Shown: in pieces, positions 44,074-51,887 of the stretch
Numbering within the stretch: the first letter of the stretch is position 1
Layout of the letters: each line of letters opens with the position of its first letter
Assembly: GCF_025399895.1 (NCBI RefSeq)
Contig: NZ_JAODUA010000021.1
Coordinates: forward strand, 39,003-103,002
Origin: Streptomyces sp. ASQP_92
Lineage (GTDB): Bacteria > Actinomycetota > Actinomycetes > Streptomycetales > Streptomycetaceae
DNA length: 64,000 bases
Reading direction: 5' to 3'
Program-made: the position numbers and the translations under genes
The notes under the pieces: generated by a model
Told to the model about the DNA's origin: nothing
The model's database searches: none
Seen by the model: only the letters and a program-made list of their open reading frames with translations

Positions 44074-44619
44074 GTGGCCAGCAGAAGCACAGACCCCAGG
44101 ACCGGGAGCGGATCGCCCTCCCGCCTCCCGACCACCGCCCCTCAGGGGGACGCTGCGCGTCGCAGCAACGGAACGTCGATCGATGCCGTCTCCCTGGCGA
44201 TCATCGAGCAGCTCCAGGAGGACGGGCGCCGCCCGTACGCCGCGATCGGCAAGGCCGTGGGCCTGTCGGAGGCGGCCGTGCGCCAGCGCGTCCAGAAGCT
44301 TCTCGACCAGGGCGTGATGCAGATCGTCGCCGTCACCGACCCCCTCACCGTGGGGTTCCGGCGCCAGGCGATGGTGGGCATCCGGGTCGAGGGAGACCTC
44401 GACCCCGTGGCGGAGGCCCTGACGGCCATGGCCGAATGCGAGTACGTGGTGATGACCGCGGGCTCCTTCGACCTGATGGTGGAGGTCGTCTGCGAGGACG
44501 ACGACCACCTGCTCGAAGTGATCAACAAGAGGATCCGCGCGCTCCCCGGCGTGCGCTCCACCGAGAGCTTCGTCTATCTCAAGCTGAAGAAGCAGACCTA
44601 TATGTGGGGAACCCGATAG
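44074..44619 (+). CDS. Lrp/AsnC family transcriptional regulator
   Basis: The 181-residue protein has a disordered N-terminus (about 35 residues), then an AsnC helix-turn-helix (VSLAIIEQLQEDGRRPYAAIGKAVGLSEAAVRQRVQKLLDQGV) and a RAM ligand-binding domain ending with RIRALPGVRSTESFVYLKLKKQTYMWG. It would sense an amino acid or amine and act on the divergent dehydrogenase promoter and on the aminotransferase gene that follows with a gap of 2 bp. A second GTG at 44059 is also possible. An AsnC regulator in the corresponding S. coelicolor position has, as I recall, been linked to polyamine utilisation. Confidence 0.92.
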   Translation: MASRSTDPRTGSGSPSRLPTTAPQGDAARRSNGTSIDAVSLAIIEQLQEDGRRPYAAIGKAVGLSEAAVRQRVQKLLDQGVMQIVAVTDPLTVGFRRQAMVGIRVEGDLDPVAEALTAMAECEYVVMTAGSFDLMVEVVCEDDDHLLEVINKRIRALPGVRSTESFVYLKLKKQTYMWGTR

Positions 44620-44621
44620 CC

Positions 44622-45983
44622 GTGAGCAAGGACCTCAGCCGTACCGCCTACGACCACCTGTGGATGCACTTCACCCGCATGTCGTCGTACGAGAACGCGC
44701 CCGTTCCCACCATCGTCCGTGGCGAGGGCACCTACATCTACGACGACAAGGGAAAGAAGTACCTGGACGGCCTGTCGGGCCTGTTCGTCGTCAACGCCGG
44801 CCACGGCCGTCACGAGCTCGCCGAGACCGCGTACAAGCAGGCGCAGGAACTGGCCTTCTTCCCGGTGTGGTCCTACGCCCACCCCAAGGCCGTCGAGCTC
44901 GCCGAGCGCCTGGCGAACTACGCCCCGGGCGACCTCAACAAGGTCTTCTTCACCACCGGTGGCGGCGAGGCCGTCGAGACCGCCTGGAAGCTGGCGAAGC
45001 AGTACCACAAGCTCACCGGCAACCACACGAAGTACAAGGTCATCTCGCGTGCGGTCGCCTACCACGGCACCCCGCAGGGCGCCCTGTCCATCACCGGTCT
45101 GCCCGCCCTCAAGGCGCCCTTCGAGCCGCTGGTCCCCGGCGCGCACAAGGTGCCCAACACCAACATCTACCGCGCCTCGATCCACGCCGACGACCCGGTG
45201 GCCTTCGGCCGCTGGGCCGCCGACCAGATCGAGCAGGAGATCCTCTTCGAGGGCCCCGAGACCGTGGCTGCCGTCTTCCTGGAGCCGGTGCAGAACGCGG
45301 GCGGCTGCTTCCCGCCGCCCCCCGGCTACTTCCAGCGGGTCCGCGAGATCTGCGACAAGTACGACGTGCTGCTCGTCTCGGACGAGGTCATCTGCGCCTT
45401 CGGCCGCCTGGGCACGATGTTCGCCTGTGACAAGTTCGACTACGTGCCGGACATGATCACCTGCGCCAAGGGCATGACGTCGGGCTACTCCCCGATCGGC
45501 GCCTGCATCATCTCCGACAAGCTCGCCGAGCCGTTCTACAAGGGCGACAACACCTTCCTGCACGGCTACACCTTCGGCGGCCACCCGGTCTCCGCCGCGG
45601 TGGGCCTGGCCAACCTCGACATCTTCGAGAAGGAGGGTCTCAACCAGCACGTGCTCGACAACGAGGGCGCCTTCTTCGACACCCTCAAGAAGCTGCACGA
45701 CCTGCCGATCGTCGGTGACGTCCGCGGCAACGGCTTCTTCTACGGCATCGAGCTGGTGAAGGACAAGGCCACCAAGGAGACCTTCAACGACGAGGAGACC
45801 GAGCGCGTCCTGTACGGCTTCCTGTCGAAGGCGCTCTACGACAACGGCCTGTACTGCCGCGCCGACGACCGCGGCGACCCGGTCGTCCAGCTCGCCCCGC
45901 CGCTGATCTCCGACCAGAACACCTTCGACGAGATCGAGGGCGTCCTGCGTCAGGTGCTCACGGAGGCCTGGACCAAGCTCTGA
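44622..45983 (+). CDS. Class III aminotransferase (amine/polyamine transaminase)
   Basis: This 453-residue PLP enzyme begins VSKDLSRTAYDHLWMHFTRMSSYENAP. It has SGLFVVNAGHGRHELAETA, VFFTTGGGEAVETAWKLAKQYH, the PLP-contacting LVSDEVICAFGRLG and catalytic Lys283 in ITCAKGMTSGYSPIG. The fold group includes beta-alanine/pyruvate and putrescine or amine transaminases. Its place between an Lrp regulator and a strong terminator, near aminobutyraldehyde dehydrogenase genes, supports amine transamination. An in-frame GTG at 44604 is an alternative start overlapping lrp. Confidence 0.9.
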   Translation: MSKDLSRTAYDHLWMHFTRMSSYENAPVPTIVRGEGTYIYDDKGKKYLDGLSGLFVVNAGHGRHELAETAYKQAQELAFFPVWSYAHPKAVELAERLANYAPGDLNKVFFTTGGGEAVETAWKLAKQYHKLTGNHTKYKVISRAVAYHGTPQGALSITGLPALKAPFEPLVPGAHKVPNTNIYRASIHADDPVAFGRWAADQIEQEILFEGPETVAAVFLEPVQNAGGCFPPPPGYFQRVREICDKYDVLLVSDEVICAFGRLGTMFACDKFDYVPDMITCAKGMTSGYSPIGACIISDKLAEPFYKGDNTFLHGYTFGGHPVSAAVGLANLDIFEKEGLNQHVLDNEGAFFDTLKKLHDLPIVGDVRGNGFFYGIELVKDKATKETFNDEETERVLYGFLSKALYDNGLYCRADDRGDPVVQLAPPLISDQNTFDEIEGVLRQVLTEAWTKL

Positions 45984-45995
45984 CCGTCCGCGCCC

Positions 45996-46040
45996 CGGCC
46001 CGGCCGCGCCCATCCGAGTGAGATGGGCGCGGCCGGGCCG
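45996..46040 (+). terminator. Strong terminator after the aminotransferase gene
   Basis: A perfect 18-bp GC-rich stem (45996-46013 with 46023-46040, 9-nt loop) begins 13 bp after the stop codon. Confidence 0.85.
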
Positions 46041-46154
46041 CGTGCTGTGGGGACAGCCACACCCCAGTGCCTAGCGTGCCCAGTGACCGATCGGCCCTGC
46101 CTTCGTTCCCCCGTACGGGGAGCAGGAAATCTGATCTGAACCGAGGTGTGCACC

Positions 46155-46892
46155 ATGGTGGCTCCGCCGGACAACGACGTGCTGTGGGCGCGTTCCCTGC
46201 ACCACTCCCACAGCGGCTCGCCCGCCCTGACCGGGGTCAGCGTGGGCGTCCGCGAGGGCGAGATCCTCGCCGTCGGCGGCCCCCGGGGCTCGGGCAAGAC
46301 GACCCTGCTGCGCTGCCTTTCGGGCACGCTCGTGCCCGACGAGGGCGAGGTCTGGTTCAACAGCGCGCCCGTGCACACCCTGGGCCCGGTGGCCCGCGAA
46401 CGGCTGCGGCGCGACCGCTTCGGCTGGATCGACCCCGAGCCCACCCTGGTCCCCGAACTGTGCGCCTGGGAGAACGCGGCCCTGCCGCTGCTCCTGCGCG
46501 GGGTGGCGCAGCGGACCGCGAAGAAGGCCGCCCTGGAGTGGCTGGAGCGCCTCGACATCGACACCTGCGCCAAGAAGCGCCCGCACGCGCTGCTCCAGGC
46601 GCAGCGCCAGCGCGTCGCGATCGCCCGCGCCCTGGTCACCGAGCCGGCCGTGCTGTTCGTGGACGAGCCGACGGCGACCCTGCACCGCGCCGACCGGGAC
46701 CAGGTGCTGCGCACGCTGCTCACCGCGGCCCGCTCGCACCGCATCACCACGCTGCTCGCCACCCACGACACCGAGGTGGCGGCGCTGGCCGACCGCACCG
46801 TGGTCCTCATCGACGGCCGTCGCGTCAACTCCCGCAAAAACACCGGCACTTCGGATGCGGAGGGTATCGCCGCGTGCTCGCTCTCCGTCTAG
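46155..46892 (+). CDS. ABC transporter ATP-binding protein with degenerate signature
   Basis: This 245-residue ATPase has Walker A GPRGSGKTTL (about 41-50), Walker B AVLFVDEPTATL and an H-loop TLLATHDTEVAALADRTVVL. The ABC signature, normally LSGGQ, reads LLQAQRQRVAIARAL (about 145), so the serine and glycines are lost. This may reduce ATPase activity or mean a heterodimeric site. ATG 46155 is preceded by GAGGTG; a GTG at 46146 is possible. It overlaps the permease gene by 19 bp. The substrate is unknown. Confidence 0.85.
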   Translation: MVAPPDNDVLWARSLHHSHSGSPALTGVSVGVREGEILAVGGPRGSGKTTLLRCLSGTLVPDEGEVWFNSAPVHTLGPVARERLRRDRFGWIDPEPTLVPELCAWENAALPLLLRGVAQRTAKKAALEWLERLDIDTCAKKRPHALLQAQRQRVAIARALVTEPAVLFVDEPTATLHRADRDQVLRTLLTAARSHRITTLLATHDTEVAALADRTVVLIDGRRVNSRKNTGTSDAEGIAACSLSV

Positions 46893-48031
46893 CCCGCGGT
46901 ACCCACCCCCTGGTCCTGCTGCGCCGCCTGCTGGTGTCCGCCGCGTCCGCCGGGGTCGGCTTCCTCCTGCTGTGCACACTGGGTTACGCCGTCGGCCATC
47001 CCGGCGGCTCGGTGCTGAGGCTGCTGTGGTGCGCGGTTCCGCTGGCCGCCGCGGTGCACTTCGCGGTCGCGGTGGCCCGCACCGACCCCAGCACCCGGCC
47101 GCGCCCCGGTCTCTCCGCGGTGGGTCTGGGTCCGGCCCGGCTGGCCGCGATCGCCGCCGCGTCGACCGCCGTCACCTGCACGCTGGGCTCGGCGGTGGCG
47201 CTCCTGGTCTATCTCCATCCGCGCGGCGACATCAACGGGCTCCCCTTCGACGGGGCCGCCGCCGGTCTGCTCGCGGCCGACCAGCCGATGCCGGTGGCGG
47301 GCGCCCTGACCCTGCTCGCCGTCCTGCCGGTGACCGCCTCCATCGCGGCCGGGCTCGCCCTGCGCCCGAGCGCCCGGCGCCCGGTCCCGGCCGCCGACCC
47401 GGTGCACCCCGAGGAGCCGGCGCCCGCGCCGTCCGGCCTGCCCTGGGGCTGCGCGCTCGTCACGGCGGGCCTCGCGGTCGAGACGTACGAGGGCAGTGGC
47501 GCGCGGGGCTCCGCGTTCCCGATGCCGGGCCACCCCGAGGGCGCGCCCGCCGGGGTGCTCGCCGGCTGGGCGCTGACCGCGCTCGGCCTGGCCCTCGCGG
47601 GCCCCGCGCTCGCCCACTTCAGCGGACGCCTCCTGCAACTGGCCCGCCCGGGCGCGGCACGCCTGCTCGCGGGCCGGGTCCTGATGGCGGAGGCCCGCCG
47701 CATCGGCCGGCCCCTGGGGGTGGTGTGCGCGGTGGCCTCCGGGGCGATCGCGGCGGCCACCCTGTACGGCGACCGCGCGGGCCCGCACCCGTTCGGCCCG
47801 CTCACCGGCCTCGGCGCGGCGCTGGTGATGAGCTGCACGGTGGCCACGCTGCTGACCGCCACCCTGGAATCCCGCCACGCCCGCGCCCACACCACAGCGG
47901 CCCTCCTGTCCCTGGGCACCCCCCCGACGGTCCTGCGAACCGCCACGCTGCTCCGGGCCCTGGCCCTGCTGACGGTGTTCGCCCCCGTGACGGTGACCAT
48001 CGCTGAGGTGGCGGCGATTCCCCTGCGGTAG
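46874..48031 (+). CDS. ABC transporter permease, FtsX-like
   Basis: This 385-residue membrane protein has about seven hydrophobic segments, including LLVSAASAGVGFLLLCTLGYAV, LLWCAVPLAAAVHFAVAV and the final LLRALALLTVFAPVTVTIAEVAAI. It begins by overlapping the ATPase gene (GTG 46874) and probably forms its membrane partner. FtsX-like or lipoprotein-type export is an inference from architecture only; the large Pro/Ala-rich loop (RPSARRPVPAADP) is not recognised. It ends at an intergenic repeat locus. Confidence 0.8.
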   Translation: MLALRLARGTHPLVLLRRLLVSAASAGVGFLLLCTLGYAVGHPGGSVLRLLWCAVPLAAAVHFAVAVARTDPSTRPRPGLSAVGLGPARLAAIAAASTAVTCTLGSAVALLVYLHPRGDINGLPFDGAAAGLLAADQPMPVAGALTLLAVLPVTASIAAGLALRPSARRPVPAADPVHPEEPAPAPSGLPWGCALVTAGLAVETYEGSGARGSAFPMPGHPEGAPAGVLAGWALTALGLALAGPALAHFSGRLLQLARPGAARLLAGRVLMAEARRIGRPLGVVCAVASGAIAAATLYGDRAGPHPFGPLTGLGAALVMSCTVATLLTATLESRHARAHTTAALLSLGTPPTVLRTATLLRALALLTVFAPVTVTIAEVAAIPLR

Positions 48032-48072
48032 CGCTCCGCGGGGGGCGCGCGTTCTAAGCAAGGGGCACCCCC

Positions 48073-48375
48073 TTGGGGCTCCGCCCCAAACCCCGTATCG
48101 CGCCTTAAGGGCGCTCGTCCTCAAACGCCGGACGGGCTGAAGGTGCCCCAGCACCGAGCAGTCAAGGGGCGCGGGGAACTGCGCGAGAAGCGACCACAGC
48201 CCGCGGCCGAAAGCGGGGTTTGAGGGGCGTGAGGAACGGCGCGAGAAGCGGGCACGGTCCGCACACGACCGAGGGTTTTAGGGGCGCGGGGAACTGCGCG
48301 AACAGCGGACACGGCGCGCAGACGAAAGCGGGGTTCCAAGGGGCGCGGGGAACTGCGCGAAAAGCGTTCGCGGGC
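48073..48375 (+). repeat. Composite intergenic repeat locus 5 (A + four B)
   Basis: A hairpin TTGGGGC-TCC-GCCCCAA (48073-48089) opens module A, whose GCGCCTTAAGGGCGCTCGTC segment follows. Four module-B copies come after, with the landmark GGAACNGCGC beginning at 48175, 48233, 48290 and 48349 (spacings 57-59 bp). The 395-bp gap between the permease and LOG genes holds nothing else. Orientation is as at other loci; module C is absent. Confidence 0.9.
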
Positions 48376-48426
48376 CGTGGCCACCCCGCACCACAACCCC
48401 CCTCACCCCCCACCTAGCATGGCGTC

Positions 48427-49590
48427 GTGCCGGACACAGAGAAGACACCCCCCGCAGCCAGCGACACCGAGATCGAGACCCTCGAAGAGTTCGACACGGT
48501 CGTCGAGCAAGCCGCCCGGGCCGGACGAGCCGACCACCCCGATCCCACCACCCCCGCAGGCCTCGCCGGCCACCGCGTGCAATCCCTGGACCTCACCCCC
48601 CGCACCCCCGCCCTCCTCACCACCGACACCGCCGGCGCCGTCTTCCTCGGCTGCGTGATGGAGCCGGAGGCGGCCGCGAAGGTCCGGGCCGACGGCGCCC
48701 TGGTCTTCCCCCCGGTCCCGCACCTGCCCTTCGACCCCTACCGCGGCGCGCTCTACTCCCCCGCCGAACTCTTCGAGGGGCTCGCGTCGGGCTATGAACG
48801 CACCCCGGACGCGCTGTCGTACGCCTGGTCCCAGCGGACCAGGACGGATGGCGACATCTTCTCCTCGATGCTGCGCTCCATCCACGACGACGCGGTCTCC
48901 GACGCCCTCGACGAACTGCTCGTCGGGGCACGGGTGGTGGGCGTGATGGGCGGTCACGCGATGGCCCGCGGCACGGACGAGTACAAGGGCGCGGCCGTCC
49001 TCGGACGCACCCTGGCCCGCGCCGGTTTCACCGTGGCCACGGGCGGCGGCCCCGGCGCGATGGAGGCCGCGAACCTCGGCGCGTACGCGGCGCCCTTCGA
49101 CGACGCGATGCTGGACTCGGCCCTCGAACTCCTCGGTACGGAGCCCTCGTTCAGGCCGTCCGTGTCGCGCTGGGCGCGCGCGGCCTTCGAGGTGCGTACG
49201 AAGTGGCCGCGCGGCGGAACCTCGGTGGGCATCCCCACCTGGTTCTACGGGCACGAGCCGCCGAACGCGTTCGCGAACTCCATCGCCAAGTACTTCGCCA
49301 ACGCCACCCGCGAGGACGGCCTGCTCGCCCGCTCCAACGCGGGCGTCGTCTTCCTGCCGGGCGCGGCCGGCACCGTACAGGAGATCTTCGACAACGCGAC
49401 GCCGAACTTCTACGAGTCGCGGGGCACGCCGACGCCGATGGTGCTCGTCGACCGGGCGCACTGGACGGAGTCGCTGCCGACGTGGCCGCTGCTCCAGGCG
49501 CTGGCGAAGGACCGTCCGATGGCGGCCCGGATCGCCCTGGTCGACTCGGTGTCCGAGGCGCCCGACGCACTGGCCCGCCTGTCCCGCTAG
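48427..49590 (+). CDS. LOG family protein
   Basis: This 387-residue protein has the LOG (lonely guy) fold: ARVVGVMGGHAMARG, FTVATGGGPGAMEAANLG (about 205) and a modified phosphate-binding motif VVFLPGAAGTVQEIFDNATPNF (about 309), normally PGGxGTxxE. LOG enzymes release cytokinin bases or hydrolyse AMP-type nucleotides. The long N-terminal extension and substituted glycines mean that activity needs testing. It follows repeat locus 5; the DMT gene begins 109 bp downstream. Confidence 0.87.
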   Translation: MPDTEKTPPAASDTEIETLEEFDTVVEQAARAGRADHPDPTTPAGLAGHRVQSLDLTPRTPALLTTDTAGAVFLGCVMEPEAAAKVRADGALVFPPVPHLPFDPYRGALYSPAELFEGLASGYERTPDALSYAWSQRTRTDGDIFSSMLRSIHDDAVSDALDELLVGARVVGVMGGHAMARGTDEYKGAAVLGRTLARAGFTVATGGGPGAMEAANLGAYAAPFDDAMLDSALELLGTEPSFRPSVSRWARAAFEVRTKWPRGGTSVGIPTWFYGHEPPNAFANSIAKYFANATREDGLLARSNAGVVFLPGAAGTVQEIFDNATPNFYESRGTPTPMVLVDRAHWTESLPTWPLLQALAKDRPMAARIALVDSVSEAPDALARLSR

Positions 49591-49699
49591 CTCGGCGGGA
49601 CAGAACGATCGGCCTTCCAGGCAACTCCCAAGCGCAGGCAAACGTCTGGTAAAGCGGAGTGGGGTGAACCGGTTGCCCCCGCCAGGAACGGAGTCATCT

Positions 49700-50614
49700 G
49701 TGCTGCTCGGTCTGCTGACCGCCATGGCCGCCTCGGTCTGTTACGGCACGGGCTCGGTCCTGCAAGCCGTCGGGTCCCGCAGGTCCGCCCGCCGCGACGC
49801 GGCCGCCGCCGACCGGACCCAGCACGGTGGGCCCAGCCTCTCCTCGACCGCCAAGGCGGCGACGACCTGGGAGTTCATCGTCGGGACGGTCCTCGACTTC
49901 GTCGGGTTCGGCCTCGGCGCGCTGGCCGCCCGTCTGCTCCCGCTCTTCCTCTCCCAGACGGTGATCAGCGCGAACCTGGTGATCACGGCGGTGCTCAGCG
50001 TCAAACTCCTCGGTATCCGGCTGAGCCGCGCCGAGTGGACGTCCATCGGCGTGGTCTGCTCGGCGCTGGTCCTGCTCGCCTCGGCGGCGGGCCACGAGGG
50101 CAGCGGGCACACCGCGCCGGCCACGCACTGGTGGCTGCTGGTGATCTCGCTCGCCCTGATGGCCGGGGGCACGGTGGTGGTACGCCTGCTGGGCGCCCGC
50201 GCCGCGATCCTCGCGGGGCTCCTGTCGGGGCTCGGCTTCGGCGCGCTCGGCGTCGGCGTCCGCATCCTCGACGGAATCGACCCCTTCAACGCCGCCACGC
50301 TGCTCGCCGACCCTGCGCTGTACGCGATTGCGGTCGCCGGTGTCGGCGGCATGTATCTGCACACGGTGGCCCTCCAGATCGGCTCGGTCAACGGCGCGAC
50401 GGCGGCGCTGGTGGTGGGCGAGACGGTACTGCCCGGCGCGATCGGCGTCCTGTGGCTGGGCGACGCGTCCCGGGCGGGCCTGGCCTGGATGGCGATCCTG
50501 GGCTTCGTCCTCGCGGTGGGCGGGGCGGTGGCGGTGGCCTGGTACGGGTCGGAGGGGGTCGCGGAGGGGGCCGGCGCGACCGGCACCCCCACACCGGCGA
50601 GCACCCCCACCTGA
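49700..50614 (+). CDS. DMT/EamA-like membrane transporter
   Basis: This 304-residue integral membrane protein has about eight to nine helices. It opens LLGLLTAMAASVCYGTGSVLQAVGSR and contains EamA-like pairs such as FLSQTVISANLVITAVLSVKLLGI and GATAALVVGETVLPGAIGVLWLGD. The GTG at 49700 has GGAG 6 bp upstream and was preferred over the GTG at 49664. It could export a small metabolite; no substrate is suggested. A short hairpin (50620-50636) follows. Confidence 0.85.
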   Translation: MLLGLLTAMAASVCYGTGSVLQAVGSRRSARRDAAAADRTQHGGPSLSSTAKAATTWEFIVGTVLDFVGFGLGALAARLLPLFLSQTVISANLVITAVLSVKLLGIRLSRAEWTSIGVVCSALVLLASAAGHEGSGHTAPATHWWLLVISLALMAGGTVVVRLLGARAAILAGLLSGLGFGALGVGVRILDGIDPFNAATLLADPALYAIAVAGVGGMYLHTVALQIGSVNGATAALVVGETVLPGAIGVLWLGDASRAGLAWMAILGFVLAVGGAVAVAWYGSEGVAEGAGATGTPTPASTPT

Positions 50615-50619
50615 CCCCC

Positions 50620-50636
50620 CGGGGGCTCCGCCCCCG
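50620..50636 (+). terminator. Hairpin after the DMT-like gene
   Basis: A CGGGGGC-TCC-GCCCCCG hairpin (7-bp stem) begins 5 bp after the stop codon. It resembles the module-A hairpins and marks repeat locus 6. Confidence 0.55.
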
Positions 50637-50723
50637 ACCCCGGCGGGTTCGACCACCCGCCCACCCGTGGCGGGGGTTGAAGGGCCCGGCCCACTGGCGC
50701 TTCGCCCCAGGCCCCCTTCGCAG

Positions 50724-50872
50724 GGGCGCGCGGAACTGCGCGACCACTCACTCACGGCCCGCACACGAAAGCGGGTTTCTCAGGGGCGCGGGGAACTGCG
50801 CAAGAAGCGACCTACCACCCGCACCCGAACACCACCCCCGGAGGGTCTAGGGAAGGGGCGGGGCGGGAAGAG
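50724..50872 (+). repeat. Intergenic repeat locus 6 (two B + C) overlapping the ABC ATPase stop
   Basis: Two module-B copies (GGAACTGCGC near 50734 and 50790) are followed by module C (50835-50872). Module C overlaps the last codons and TAG stop (50847-50849) of the convergent ABC ATPase gene. Orientation is as at all other loci. Confidence 0.85.
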
Positions 50873-51887
50873 ACTCCAGGACCGTCACGCCCCCCGCCAT
50901 GAAGGCGACACCCACCTCCGCCCCCACCCCCGGCGCGGACGCCAACTCACACTCCGCCTCGATCAAAGGCCCGGCCACCGGCCGCAGTCGCAGCGCCACA
51001 TGACTGCCCCGGAACGTGCGCGCGACCACCACGCACCCCAGCCCCTCGCGCTCCGGCACGAGCCGGACACCCGCCGGGCGGACCAGGACGCGGGCCTCGC
51101 CCTGGGGGGAGCCCGCCGGGACCGGCACCTTTCCCCAGGGCGTGGCGGCCACCTCGCCCGTCACCGTCGCCGGAACCACGTTCTCGAAGCCGAGGAAGCG
51201 GGCCACGAACTCGGACGCCGGGCGCTGCCAGACCTCCAGGGGTGTCCCGGTCTGCGCGATGCGGCCGTCCCGCATCACCACGACCCGGTCGGCCAGCGCG
51301 AACGCCTCGCCCTGGTCGTGCGTGACGGCCAGTACCGTGGTGCCCAACTGGGCGAAGAGTGAACGGAGTTCGACCACCAGGCGCTCGCGCAGGGTGCGGT
51401 CCAGCTGGCCCAGCGGCTCGTCCAGCATCAGCAGGCGGGGCGAGGGGGCGAGCGCCCGGGCGAGGGCGACGCGCTGCTGCTCGCCGCCGGACAGGGCGGC
51501 GACGGCCCGCCGCTCGGCGCCGGGCAGCCCGACCAGTTCGAGCAACTCCCCCACCCTGCGGGCCTGTTCGGCCCGGGAGGCCCTCCGCATGCGCAGCCCG
51601 AACGCCACGTTCCCGGCGACGTCGCGCTGGGGGAAGAGCTGGTGGTCCTGGAACATCAGGCCGAGGCCGCGCTTGTGCACCGCCACCCCCGCCTGGTCGG
51701 CGCCGCCGAGCAACACCCGTCCGGCGTCGGGGTGCTGGAGCCCGGCGACGACCCGGAGCAGGGTCGACTTGCCGCTGCCGCTGGGCCCGAGGACACATAC
51801 CGTCTCGTGCTCGGCGACCTCCAGGTCGACCGCGTCGAGCGCGGCCCGCTCGCCGAACCGTACGGTCACACCGTCGAGTCTCAGCAT
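50847..51887 (-). CDS. Thiamine-type ABC transporter ATP-binding protein
   Basis: This 346-residue ATPase has Walker A GPSGSGKSTL, signature LSGGEQQRVALARAL and Walker B LLMLDEPLGQLD. A C-terminal regulatory domain of about 130 residues follows. With the binding protein and two-lobed permease under a TPP riboswitch, thiamine or a precursor is the likely substrate. Its start codon overlaps the permease stop by one base (TGATG). Its last ~9 codons and TAG lie in repeat module C. Confidence 0.92.
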   Translation of the reverse strand: MLRLDGVTVRFGERAALDAVDLEVAEHETVCVLGPSGSGKSTLLRVVAGLQHPDAGRVLLGGADQAGVAVHKRGLGLMFQDHQLFPQRDVAGNVAFGLRMRRASRAEQARRVGELLELVGLPGAERRAVAALSGGEQQRVALARALAPSPRLLMLDEPLGQLDRTLRERLVVELRSLFAQLGTTVLAVTHDQGEAFALADRVVVMRDGRIAQTGTPLEVWQRPASEFVARFLGFENVVPATVTGEVAATPWGKVPVPAGSPQGEARVLVRPAGVRLVPEREGLGCVVVARTFRGSHVALRLRPVAGPLIEAECELASAPGVGAEVGVAFMAGGVTVLESLPAPPLP

